64,000 nt of DNA from a virus. The notes under the pieces are model-generated. The model did no database searches. It was not told where the DNA came from and was given only the letters and a program-made list of their open reading frames with translations. The stretch is from positions 124,001-188,000 of IMG/VR virus record IMGVR_UViG_3300023174_000039. One strand, written 5' to 3'. Positions 54,749-63,224 of this stretch are shown one piece after another. Position numbers and translations under genes: made by a program. How positions within the stretch are numbered: position 1 is the first letter of the stretch; each line of letters opens with the position of its first letter.

Positions 54749-54763
54749 TATACTCTGTAAATA
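54749..54763 (+). promoter_or_regulatory. extended -10 (TGCTATACT) next to a TAAATA element
   Basis: TATACT 54749-54754 preceded by TGC but with a poor -35, then GTAAATAC at 54758-54763, 26 nt before ATG 54790 with CGGAGA between. Either or both may drive the glycosyltransferase gene. Confidence 0.6.
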
Positions 54764-54789
54764 CTAGCATATTTTTAACGGAGAACCCA

Positions 54790-55677
54790 ATGGCTGAACA
54801 GCAAATACAAGTCAATATTGACTACCTAAGAACTACCCGAGTGCATATCTGTATGCCATGTTACGGCGGGCAGTTAACTGAATCCACATTCATGAGCTTT
54901 ATCAAATGGGCCAACACATGCCGCCAACTAGGCATCGACTGGACTGTGGAAACAATGACCAATGAAAGTTTGATTTCACGTGCTCGTAACACACTCACAG
55001 CCAAGTTCTTGAACACAGAAGGTTCCACTCACCTGATGTTTATTGATGCTGACATTGGCTGGGAACCTTGGCATTTGTTGGCATTGTTAAATGCCGACAA
55101 AGATGTCATTGGTGGCTTGTACCCAATGAAATCCCTGCCAGTCAAATGGTGTGTGAATGGCATTCCTGGTGCAGACGAAAATGATCCCAGCGGCCTGGTA
55201 GAAGTCACCAAAACAGGCACAGGTTTCTTGTTGATGAAACGCCATGTGTTTGAAAAGCTCAATCAGCACCCTGCTGTGAAGCCATTTACCAACGACATTG
55301 GACTTGACCCTGCACTCAACGTACACATGAAAACCTACTTTGACACAGCCGTGCGCGAAGGACGTTACTACTCTGAAGACTGGACATTCTGTGAAAACTG
55401 GCGTGATCTAGGCGGACAGATCTTTGTGGACAAACGTGTGTTGCTCAAGCACACAGGTACCTATGTGTTTGACTTTGGTACACACGAAAAACTCTATCAC
55501 GATCTTGCAGAGATGTACAACAACGGTGGGTTGCCCACAACTATGCCACAATCTTTGCCAGCACCTGTTGTTGACCCAACTCCGCATCAGCTGGCAGCGG
55601 CACCTGCACCAGTGGCAGAAGCCAAAGTTATGGCAACAAGCAAGGCCAAATCCAAGAAAACATCTAAAGCAGCCTGA
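54790..55677 (+). CDS. GT-A-fold glycosyltransferase-like protein, 295 aa
   Basis: HICMPCYGGQLTESTFMSFI, RARNTLTAKFLNTEGSTHLM and FIDADIGWEPWHLL (D-x-D-type nucleotide-sugar site) match a phage glycosyltransferase family. Residues 190-240 (DTAVREGRYYSEDWTFCENW) form the acceptor half. The C-terminal 45 residues are Pro then Lys/Ala-rich. It may glucosylate DNA, fibres or host surface glycans; the acceptor is unknown. Good Shine-Dalgarno CGGAGA. Confidence 0.8.
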   Translation: MAEQQIQVNIDYLRTTRVHICMPCYGGQLTESTFMSFIKWANTCRQLGIDWTVETMTNESLISRARNTLTAKFLNTEGSTHLMFIDADIGWEPWHLLALLNADKDVIGGLYPMKSLPVKWCVNGIPGADENDPSGLVEVTKTGTGFLLMKRHVFEKLNQHPAVKPFTNDIGLDPALNVHMKTYFDTAVREGRYYSEDWTFCENWRDLGGQIFVDKRVLLKHTGTYVFDFGTHEKLYHDLAEMYNNGGLPTTMPQSLPAPVVDPTPHQLAAAPAPVAEAKVMATSKAKSKKTSKAA

Positions 55678-55680
55678 CGG

Positions 55681-55686
55681 TAAATA
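55681..55686 (+). promoter_or_regulatory. T4-late-type TAAATA element, short gap
   Basis: GTAAATATAG ends 8 nt before ATG 55695, with no ribosome-binding site. Confidence 0.6.
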
Positions 55687-55694
55687 TAGTTCGT

Positions 55695-58600
55695 ATGAAC
55701 ATCAACGAACTAGATTCCTATAACCTTGCCGATGCTGTTAAGTTTAATGAAGAACTTAACCCACGCATCTGGCAAGGTTCTCGCATGCGCCCAGAAGTGC
55801 GCCGAAAATTACTGGCCATTGCTCGAGATTTTAAACAAAGTCTAGGACTCAGTGACCTAGAAGTCAAAGACATCACACTCAGCGGAAGCAACGCTGGTTA
55901 CACATATACCCCGCACTCGGATATTGACCTACACCTTGTGGTAGATGTTCCACAAGCAGAAACTGACGAAGTGTATCGTGAGTTGTTCAATGCCAAAAAG
56001 TACCAATATAATGATGAGCACAACTTGGCCATTGGCGGCTATCCTGTTGAGTTGTATGTTCAGCCGGCCAATCAAACACATCACTCACAAGGAATCTATT
56101 CAGTATTAAACAACGACTGGACTGCTATTCCTCGCAAGCGAGAAAGCACAGTGAATGACGGTGCTGTAAAAAGCAAGTACGAACTCATGAAGCATCGTAT
56201 TAACTCTGCCATCAACAGCGGCAACATCAAACAGTTGACCAAAACTGCCGCACGTATCAAACAAATGCGGCAAGCAGGTCTAGACAAAAACGGTGAACTG
56301 GGTCCTGAGAATCTGGCCTACAAAATGTTGCGTACACAAGGGCTGATTGAAAAGTTGTACACTGCTCGCACCGCGGCCAAAGATCGGCTGCTGAGTCTAC
56401 AAGAGCAACCTGTGGCAGAACACGTAACGTACGGTTTTGCAGAAGATGCAACCATATCTCCTTACGGTGTTAGTCCCACGACACAGATGTTTCTAAATGA
56501 AACAGGTGACAGTGAACAAACTGTACATGATTTTATTTCTCATACCGCTGAACAACTGGGCATTGAAAACATGCCGCATATTGAATTGCACACAGACCCT
56601 GAATGGTCAGAACGTGAACACAGCTTTGGTCGTTACACTCCTGAAACACATACCTTGGAAGTGAACTTGGCCAATCGTCACATCATGGACATCCTGCGTA
56701 CCACAGCACACGAACTGGTACATTGCAGACAACATGAACTATCTCCACTGCCCAACGAAGCAGGAGAAACTGGCAGTCGTTGGGAAAACGAAGCACATGC
56801 CAAAGCTGGGGTGATCATGCGTGACTATGCTGATGCCAATCCTGAAAAGTTTGGCGAACATGCCCTGGCAGAAGCATCAGGATATATTCCCACTAGGGCG
56901 CAGGTTCGAGATCCACGTTTCAGTACTGCACTTACTGTGGATGTGCATCCAGGGCAAACAGGCAAGGAAGCCAACAAGATGGCTTTGCAAACAGATGCAC
57001 AAGGTCGTCCTGCCTTGTTGACGAAGGGGCTGGCAAATCAACTGCACGAAGAGTTTGCACAGTTTGATGAGTCAACTGCGCTATTTGAAATCAAAATGAC
57101 CGGCAAGAACCTGCGAGCCGAAGCTGCCAAAACAGGTGCCATTGCCGGCATGGAATTTGAAATGATTGTGCCCAACATGGAGGGCGACCCTGACGATGAT
57201 CAGGAAATGGAGCCTGATTGGGAATATGATGAAAGTGTTATTAGTATTGATGATGCATGTAACTTCTTTGAAAACGGTGAGGGCAACACCAGTGGTGACA
57301 TTAGACGCCTGCGTGAACGCATGCAAAACTATTATTACGATTGGTTAGATGAGCAGTTTGACAGTCGCTGGGACGGCGATGAGTTAGAGTTTATTTACAA
57401 CTACATTAAAGAAAATGCCAGCGCAGAAGAAATTGCAGAAATATTGGGCACAGAACCCAACGAAGATGGTGAGTATCCTGACCCAGGTAAACAAGATTAT
57501 CTTGATGCCGCAAACAAAATTAGCGAACAAGGCTACGACAACCAATGGTATAGTCAAGCACGTGAAGACGCACAAGAAGATTATAACAGAAATGCTGACC
57601 AAGAACGAGAATGGCTAGCAGACCAAGACATCAACACCATGAAGGATGTGATGGACACGTTTGGCAATGTCAATTGGCCTTACTACTATAATTCCAATGT
57701 CGGTGGTGATAGAAGTATAGATGATGTGGCTAATGATTTCCAAGACGCAATAGGCCGTGATGTTCAAGCTAGCACTAGATATCACTCAGGGAGTGTGGAT
57801 AGACCCAGCCCAAGTTCACATCATTATGTGGTCGAGCCCGACGGCAGTTTAGATGGCGACAACTACGGGGACCGAGGCCTGGAGTTTGTGAGCCCACCAT
57901 TGCCCATTGATGTAATCCTTAATGATCTAAGCAAAGTCAAACGCTGGGCAGACAGCTATGGTTGCTACACTAACGATTCAACTGGATTGCACATCAATAT
58001 TTCAGTGCCTGAATACAACAGAGACAAGCTGGACTTTGTAAAGTTGGCTATCCTGATGGGCGACGAACATGTGTCCGACAGCTTTGGACGATTAGGTGCA
58101 TACTACGCAAAAAGTGCTATGGCTGCAATTCGCGACAATGTTCGCAGTCGCCCTGAGGCCGTGACAGATGCCCTGGAAAAAATGCGAACACACATGAATA
58201 CAGCGGCATCAAAAGCTATTCATGCCGGTGTGACTCAGAAATTTACCAGTATCAACGTCAAAGACGGCCACATTGAATTTCGCTCACCTGGCGGTGATTG
58301 GTTGGGCGAGAACTTTGACAAGATTGAAAACACCCTGTTGCGTTTCACAGTGGCCATGAGTGCTGCCTTAAACCCAGAAATGTATCGCGAAGAATACCTG
58401 AAGAAACTGTACAAGTTATTGACTCCGGAAGGACAGAAAGACGAGTACGGAGACATGATCGAAGAGTTCTCCAAGTACATGGTATCACTGCAAGGCAGTG
58501 GTGCAGAAGCGAGTGGCAAGTTGAGCAAAGAAACACAGCAGGCCATCAAGGACTTTAGAACAGCGGCCAGCAAAGAACTAAAACAAAAAAATCTGGCCAA

Positions 58601-60572
58601 CAAGCTGAAAAAGGGCAACACTGCTGGTCAAAAGTACTGGTGGAAAGTTTCTAATCCTGGAAACAGTAATGCTGGTATAGAAGTTGTGGCCACAACCAAA
58701 GAGGAAGCAATTGAAAAAGCCACGGGTGAAGATGGGTATCCAAGCTGGGCTAACTATCTAAGTTCCCTGGTTGCAAAGCCGTTGAGTCCTTATTATGAAA
58801 AATCCAAACCTTCCCAACAAACTGCCAGATATGAAATCTACAACAAACAAACTGGTAACTCGGTAGAGACTGCTGATGGCATTACCAACGATGCAGACGC
58901 ACTAGTTCGCCTGAATGATTATATTGAACACGGTCCGCATGCACTACAACGCGGGCAAGCCTCACGTATGTTTGGTATTCGCACCACCAATGGGGTTGAG
59001 ATTGTGGACATAGACATACCCATGGCCCAAGGTCGTGCTGCCACAAGTCCAACCGGAAAATGGAAAATAACAGACGGATTGGGTCGTTACCTATATGTGT
59101 TCCGTCCTGCAGAGAACACCCGATCAGCAGCCAACGAGTTAGCCGCATTATGGGCAAGAGAAAACAACTTTGATGGCAACTATCAAGTTGAGCCAGTAGA
59201 AGATACTGCGCAAACTGGCACACAGGATCAACAACAAGGCGGCTTGATTGACGTTGTGCCAGGATCTACAAATGATCTAGCACGTCAGCGAGCAACACCT
59301 GGTGCATTTACAGGTGCATGGAAGGTTCTAGATGCCGACGGCAACGAGCTGTATAGATTCTCAGGCGTAGGCAACAATCAAAGTGATGCTAACCGTGTAG
59401 CAGTACAATGGATGCAGAACAATGGTTATGATCACGGCACAGAAATGTCTGTAGTGCCTGTCATGAGCGAAAGCATTGCGGAAGGTGCAGATAAAAAATA
59501 CACAATTAAAAAATCTTACACCATGTCCAAGGCTGGTGTAGAAAAATCTGTATGGCACATTATGGACGGTGACTTTGTGGTGGACGTTACTGACTTGAGA
59601 CGCGATGCCAAGTACTACGCTGACAAGTGGAATGCTGCCGAGAAGGAATCATCAGACGCATCTCAAAATCTACACAAGCAAGGCATGGCAGAAGGTCTGA
59701 ATGAATTTGCACCTAGCAGCCAAGGTGGAGGTAATTCAGGACGCTGGTACACTGATGACGAGCTTGCAGATATCATTGGTGATGATTGGTTTGAAGACTT
59801 TGATGTCAGCCACGATGGGTTTAATATTGATACACATGGCGAAAAAGCCAAGCAAAATCTAGTGGGTTATGCCAACTCCTGGTTCGATGATCGAGGTTAT
59901 AATGTCAACGTAATGGGCGTGGAACACAATGATGTTGACCACGATTTAAAATGGTACATTGTTGGTAGTTTCCACAATCCCCGCTTTGCCAACGAAGGTG
60001 TGACGGAAGCCAGTTTATCAACCATGCGAGACTTTTTTGCCGGTGATGAAAAGGCACGTGATCCATACGAAATTACCAAACAACGGTTACACTTTAGTAA
60101 AGATCCCAAAACTGCTGCAACCAATAGAAAAGAATTTAGAAGCAAAGAAGAGTATGAACAATGGGCAAAACAAAATAAAATAGTAAATGCACCTAAGGTT
60201 AACGAGGCTCCAGAATTTTTCTCTATGCCATTGCGCATGAGCGAATATCGTGGTAAACATCATCCTGCAACCGAAGAGCCGTACGATGCCAAGTTCAAGT
60301 TCTCGGGTGATTTAAAAGATCGTGTACACAGTCTATTAGATGCAGGAACCAAGCCCAAGCTGTTACAAGTCAATCCGCGTCATTTGTTGGCCACACAAGA
60401 CTGGCTGAGCAATCAAGGCGGCGGCAAGCCACCATTTGCCACAATGAAACAACATCCTGTGGTGCTACAAAAAAACAACAAGTTGTACATTCTCGACGGC
60501 CATCATAGATCAGCAGATGCGCTCAACTCTGGCTCACCAATTGAAGTATACCTATTCCAGGATGAATTATGA
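55695..60572 (+). CDS. giant multidomain cargo-type protein: nucleotidyltransferase, metallopeptidase-like, amidoligase, repeats, ParB-fold; 1625 aa
   Basis: Domains in order: Pol-beta-type nucleotidyltransferase (G64-S65 ... D76-x-D78, residues 20-130); a zinc-metallopeptidase-like region with H339-E-L-V-H343; an amidoligase-like domain from about 484 (GMEFEMIVPN) through GLEFVSPPL (728-736) and STGLHINIS (762-770) to about 960; three small repeated alpha/beta modules (about 990-1260; KWKITDGLGRYLYVF, AWKVLDADGNELYRF); modules near 1270-1440; and a C-terminal ParB/Srx-like domain with ILDGHHR (1599-1605). Between them are linkers ALAEASG, SIAEGAD, GMAEGLNEFAP and GVTEAS. I infer a polyprotein cut during capsid maturation. 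It starts 8 nt after a TAAATA element and overlaps the next gene by ATGA. Confidence 0.82.
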   Translation: MNINELDSYNLADAVKFNEELNPRIWQGSRMRPEVRRKLLAIARDFKQSLGLSDLEVKDITLSGSNAGYTYTPHSDIDLHLVVDVPQAETDEVYRELFNAKKYQYNDEHNLAIGGYPVELYVQPANQTHHSQGIYSVLNNDWTAIPRKRESTVNDGAVKSKYELMKHRINSAINSGNIKQLTKTAARIKQMRQAGLDKNGELGPENLAYKMLRTQGLIEKLYTARTAAKDRLLSLQEQPVAEHVTYGFAEDATISPYGVSPTTQMFLNETGDSEQTVHDFISHTAEQLGIENMPHIELHTDPEWSEREHSFGRYTPETHTLEVNLANRHIMDILRTTAHELVHCRQHELSPLPNEAGETGSRWENEAHAKAGVIMRDYADANPEKFGEHALAEASGYIPTRAQVRDPRFSTALTVDVHPGQTGKEANKMALQTDAQGRPALLTKGLANQLHEEFAQFDESTALFEIKMTGKNLRAEAAKTGAIAGMEFEMIVPNMEGDPDDDQEMEPDWEYDESVISIDDACNFFENGEGNTSGDIRRLRERMQNYYYDWLDEQFDSRWDGDELEFIYNYIKENASAEEIAEILGTEPNEDGEYPDPGKQDYLDAANKISEQGYDNQWYSQAREDAQEDYNRNADQEREWLADQDINTMKDVMDTFGNVNWPYYYNSNVGGDRSIDDVANDFQDAIGRDVQASTRYHSGSVDRPSPSSHHYVVEPDGSLDGDNYGDRGLEFVSPPLPIDVILNDLSKVKRWADSYGCYTNDSTGLHINISVPEYNRDKLDFVKLAILMGDEHVSDSFGRLGAYYAKSAMAAIRDNVRSRPEAVTDALEKMRTHMNTAASKAIHAGVTQKFTSINVKDGHIEFRSPGGDWLGENFDKIENTLLRFTVAMSAALNPEMYREEYLKKLYKLLTPEGQKDEYGDMIEEFSKYMVSLQGSGAEASGKLSKETQQAIKDFRTAASKELKQKNLANKLKKGNTAGQKYWWKVSNPGNSNAGIEVVATTKEEAIEKATGEDGYPSWANYLSSLVAKPLSPYYEKSKPSQQTARYEIYNKQTGNSVETADGITNDADALVRLNDYIEHGPHALQRGQASRMFGIRTTNGVEIVDIDIPMAQGRAATSPTGKWKITDGLGRYLYVFRPAENTRSAANELAALWARENNFDGNYQVEPVEDTAQTGTQDQQQGGLIDVVPGSTNDLARQRATPGAFTGAWKVLDADGNELYRFSGVGNNQSDANRVAVQWMQNNGYDHGTEMSVVPVMSESIAEGADKKYTIKKSYTMSKAGVEKSVWHIMDGDFVVDVTDLRRDAKYYADKWNAAEKESSDASQNLHKQGMAEGLNEFAPSSQGGGNSGRWYTDDELADIIGDDWFEDFDVSHDGFNIDTHGEKAKQNLVGYANSWFDDRGYNVNVMGVEHNDVDHDLKWYIVGSFHNPRFANEGVTEASLSTMRDFFAGDEKARDPYEITKQRLHFSKDPKTAATNRKEFRSKEEYEQWAKQNKIVNAPKVNEAPEFFSMPLRMSEYRGKHHPATEEPYDAKFKFSGDLKDRVHSLLDAGTKPKLLQVNPRHLLATQDWLSNQGGGKPPFATMKQHPVVLQKNNKLYILDGHHRSADALNSGSPIEVYLFQDEL

Positions 60573-61576
60573 GAGCACATGAATTTTTATCCGAAGGTCA
60601 AGAAGAATTTAACCAAGAAATAATGCAACACGGTTTTGAGTTCAGTCAGAAAATTGCCGGTGTTACATATAAAGTAATAAACGATCTTGGTGTACTCTTG
60701 GTCACAGCCTTAGATCCAGCAGGAGAACAAATCGGACATGCAAGTTTTTGGAAACATCAAACTCGTTCAGGACTAGAAAGTCTAAGTACCGAAGTTGACG
60801 ACAAATGGCAAGGCAAAGGCATTGCCGCAAACATGTATGCCGTTGTACGTATGCTGGGCGCAAACATAAATCCATCATTATTCCAAAGCAAGCAAGGAAA
60901 AAACATGTGGAAGAAGTGGCAACAACAAGGCGACGTTGCACATCTAAAACGCATGAATGCAAAAAACAAAGACCAAGATATAGCAGAAACAATAAACTCC
61001 GCCATACTCAATAAGAGATTCCGACACAAACAAGTAATTGGCAATTATACTTACAGAGCATCAGTTGAAATGTTTATGGGTGAGCCGTTATTGTCAATCA
61101 AAGCCTATGACGGAGATAGGGAAATAGGTCATATTCTGTTTGAAATAATTGTAAGATCTCCAGGAGGGAAGAGAGATCCATCCGCGGATTACTTAGAAAG
61201 CGGCGGCACTGAGGTTGATCCAGCATATAGAAACAAAGGTGTGGCATCCACAATGTATGCGTATGCCAAAATGTTAGGCAATGATATTCGACCCAGTTAT
61301 AATCAAACAAGTCAAGGCCAAGCAATGTGGGCGGCCTGGAACAAGACAGGTGATGCAAAGCATTTGATCGGTACTGCCGCGGAATCCACTATGGCGGAAA
61401 ACTTTGCTGATGGCAAAGTAAAAGGCAAAAGCCGCCCTGGGCGTGTGAAACGGTCAGGTGCCAGTTGTGATGGCAGTGTGACAGATCTACGTGCTCGTGC
61501 AAAGAATGCATCAGGTGAAAAGGCCAAAATGTATCACTGGTGTGCCAACATGAAGTCTGGTCGCAAAAAAAGTTAA
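60569..61576 (+). CDS. tandem GNAT-like acetyltransferase with capsid-targeting-like N-terminus, 335 aa
   Basis: MRAHEFLSEGQ is the clearest capsid-targeting-type start here. Two homologous GNAT-like domains follow, each with the CoA loop region: VDDKWQGKGIAANMYAVVRM (about 75-94) and VDPAYRNKGVASTMYAYAKM (about 212-231), both continuing to M-W-x-x-W and a D-x-x-H-L end. Linkers DIAETIN and TMAENFA separate them from a basic C-terminal phage domain (KSRPGRVKRSGASCDGSVTD; KMYHWCANMKSG). Probable acetyl-CoA-dependent transferase delivered in the virion. Target unknown. Confidence 0.82.
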   Translation: MRAHEFLSEGQEEFNQEIMQHGFEFSQKIAGVTYKVINDLGVLLVTALDPAGEQIGHASFWKHQTRSGLESLSTEVDDKWQGKGIAANMYAVVRMLGANINPSLFQSKQGKNMWKKWQQQGDVAHLKRMNAKNKDQDIAETINSAILNKRFRHKQVIGNYTYRASVEMFMGEPLLSIKAYDGDREIGHILFEIIVRSPGGKRDPSADYLESGGTEVDPAYRNKGVASTMYAYAKMLGNDIRPSYNQTSQGQAMWAAWNKTGDAKHLIGTAAESTMAENFADGKVKGKSRPGRVKRSGASCDGSVTDLRARAKNASGEKAKMYHWCANMKSGRKKS

Positions 61577-62277
61577 TTGCGCAGTTTTGCAAGACCCACA
61601 AGTCTAAATACATTTAACCACATCCAACCTATATCAAATTCAAACCAGCGGCGACTGAGACAAGGATTGCCGGGTTCAAGGTGATGATTATTATGAAGAC
61701 ATTCACCGCCAATAATAATACCCCAAGGCATAATGTTCCTACTATTATCTTTGGTTTTGCCATTTCTATATCCCCACCAATGACCTAGGCCGTTGATAAC
61801 ACCTGCGGCCCAGAATGGAATCCATATCATTTGGATGCCCCATACTAACAGTCCCCAAGCACCAAACAACACAAGATTGATCAATAACATTAACACAATG
61901 CCCAAGCGACTGTGTTTGGTGTATATGTTGCGCTCAATCCAGTCATCAGGTGTGCCAGCACCATACTGTGCTATCATTTGATCATCACGGCTGGCCAAAT
62001 GATAAAGCCCTGCGCCCTTGAACAACACACGCCAAATACCATACACATGTGGGCTGTGCGGATCTTGTGTTTCTTCTGTGAATCTATGATGTTTGCGATG
62101 TATAGCCACCCATTGACGGGTGACCATGCCAGTGGTTAACCATAACCAGGCTCTCATAAAATGTTCCAGTATAGGATGAAATACAATGCTTCTGTGTGCT
62201 TGTCCACGATGTAAAAACAACGTGACACATATTATAGTGATGTGTGTAACTGTTAGGGTGTAAATTAGTTCAGTCAT
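61573..62277 (-). CDS. fatty-acid desaturase (acyl-CoA delta-9 type), 234 aa
   Basis: Three histidine boxes bind the di-iron centre: HRGQAHRS, HRKHHRFTEETQDPHSP and ECLHNNHH. Four hydrophobic stretches match the membrane topology of the family. It would introduce a double bond into host acyl chains, changing membrane fluidity. Electrons are normally delivered by a ferredoxin or cytochrome b5; the phage FdxA is a possible donor (speculative). Convergent with the GNAT gene, stops sharing TTAA. TAAATA lies 4 nt before its ATG. Confidence 0.92.
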   Translation of the reverse strand: MTELIYTLTVTHITIICVTLFLHRGQAHRSIVFHPILEHFMRAWLWLTTGMVTRQWVAIHRKHHRFTEETQDPHSPHVYGIWRVLFKGAGLYHLASRDDQMIAQYGAGTPDDWIERNIYTKHSRLGIVLMLLINLVLFGAWGLLVWGIQMIWIPFWAAGVINGLGHWWGYRNGKTKDNSRNIMPWGIIIGGECLHNNHHLEPGNPCLSRRWFEFDIGWMWLNVFRLVGLAKLRN

Positions 62278-62281
62278 TGTT

Positions 62282-62287
62282 TATTTA
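62282..62287 (-). promoter_or_regulatory. T4-late-type TAAATA element, short gap
   Basis: Minus-strand GTAAATAA ends 4 nt before the desaturase ATG at 62277; divergent from the element at 62316. Confidence 0.6.
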
Positions 62288-62315
62288 CTTGAATCTACGC
62301 AAGTAAAACTCCAAC

Positions 62316-62321
62316 TAAATA
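62316..62321 (+). promoter_or_regulatory. T4-late-type TAAATA element, short gap
   Basis: ACTAAATACAGG then ATG 62326; gap 4 nt. Confidence 0.62.
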
Positions 62322-62325
62322 CAGG

Positions 62326-62616
62326 ATGGGATTACAAAGCGTTCAATTTGAATACGAAGTACATTGCGACTGGACCGGCACACCACCTGTTTATCGCTTG
62401 TACATCAATGACGAACTGTTTACTGAACGCACATACATCTGGAATAACAAATATCTTGAAGAAGCAGTGTCAATCGAAGCACTGCCTGGGGACTATGTTG
62501 TTCGTTATGAATTACACGGTAACGGAACGCTGACTGCAAAAAACCCCAAAGTCACCATTGGCACAGCAGAGTTTATAGACAATAACACATTAAGGATTCC
62601 GCATGAGAGCTCATGA
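62326..62616 (+). CDS. conserved phage protein, 96 aa
   Basis: A compact beta-rich protein (VQFEYEVHCDWTGTPPVYRL, YINDELFTERTYIWNN, GDYVVRYELHGNGTLTAKNP) with a fold reminiscent of an Ig or fibronectin-like sandwich; similar small proteins occur in T4-like cyanophage-type viruses. Head of the operon leading to dps. The last 14 nt overlap the next gene. Confidence 0.72.
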   Translation: MGLQSVQFEYEVHCDWTGTPPVYRLYINDELFTERTYIWNNKYLEEAVSIEALPGDYVVRYELHGNGTLTAKNPKVTIGTAEFIDNNTLRIPHESS

Positions 62617-62821
62617 GATTATGGAAAATGCCAGTGCAGGCGCCACTTGTGCAGGGTCAATTGCTCCTGTAGAAAGCACCATGGGCATGGTATCAAGAAA
62701 CGGCGGATCAATGCTAACAGGTAAATATGTAACAGGTTCAGATCCCACACCGAACACACCTAAAGAATACAAAAGGAACAAGAATGTTAGCGGACGCTTT
62801 AAAAATTCTCCTGGCAACTGA
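62603..62821 (+). CDS. short cargo-type protein with capsid-targeting-like start, 72 aa
   Basis: MRAHEIMENASAGATCAGS begins like the GNAT protein (MRAHEFLSEG) and continues as a low-complexity sequence (VESTMGMVSRNGGSML; NTPKEYKRNKNVSGRF). Similar short products in related phages end in a basic tail. The gene overlaps dps by 38 nt, so the two are coupled. Its role may be structural or it may be a packaged peptide. Confidence 0.65.
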   Translation: MRAHEIMENASAGATCAGSIAPVESTMGMVSRNGGSMLTGKYVTGSDPTPNTPKEYKRNKNVSGRFKNSPGN

Positions 62822-63224
62822 AGAAGCTTTTGCTCTAAAAGCCAAACAGTTTCACTGGAACGTAGAAGGCCCAGATTTTGGCCAGCTACATGCTTTCTTT
62901 GACGCGATCCACGACGATGTGTATGGTGCTACTGACCCTACCGCTGAATACATTCGTGCCATGGGCGATTATGCTCCAGGGTCATTTGAACGATTTATAG
63001 AACTAACAAAAATACAGGGACAAACAAAGATCCCACGTGCTAGACTTATGTTAGAAGAACTCTTGGCCAACAATGGTCAAATGCTGGATCTTCTTAACGA
63101 AACCTTCCAAGTAGCAACCAATGAAAATCAGCAAGGTATTGCCAACTTCATTGCCGAACGAATTGATGCCCACCAGAAACATGGATGGATGTTGAGAAGT
63201 TATTTGAAAGAGCAACGAGCATGA
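62784..63224 (+). CDS. dps: Dps-family DNA-protection/ferritin-like protein, 146 aa
   Basis: FALKAKQFHWNVEGPDFGQL with HAFFDAIHDDVYGATDPTAE holds the Dps inter-subunit ferroxidase residues (His in F-H-W-N, then His, Asp and the D-x-x-x-E pair). It forms dodecamers that bind DNA and oxidise Fe(II) with H2O2. AAAGGA lies before ATG 62784. Together with the dismutase it suggests a phage oxidative-stress module: the dismutase makes H2O2 and Dps consumes it. Confidence 0.9.
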   Translation: MLADALKILLATEEAFALKAKQFHWNVEGPDFGQLHAFFDAIHDDVYGATDPTAEYIRAMGDYAPGSFERFIELTKIQGQTKIPRARLMLEELLANNGQMLDLLNETFQVATNENQQGIANFIAERIDAHQKHGWMLRSYLKEQRA

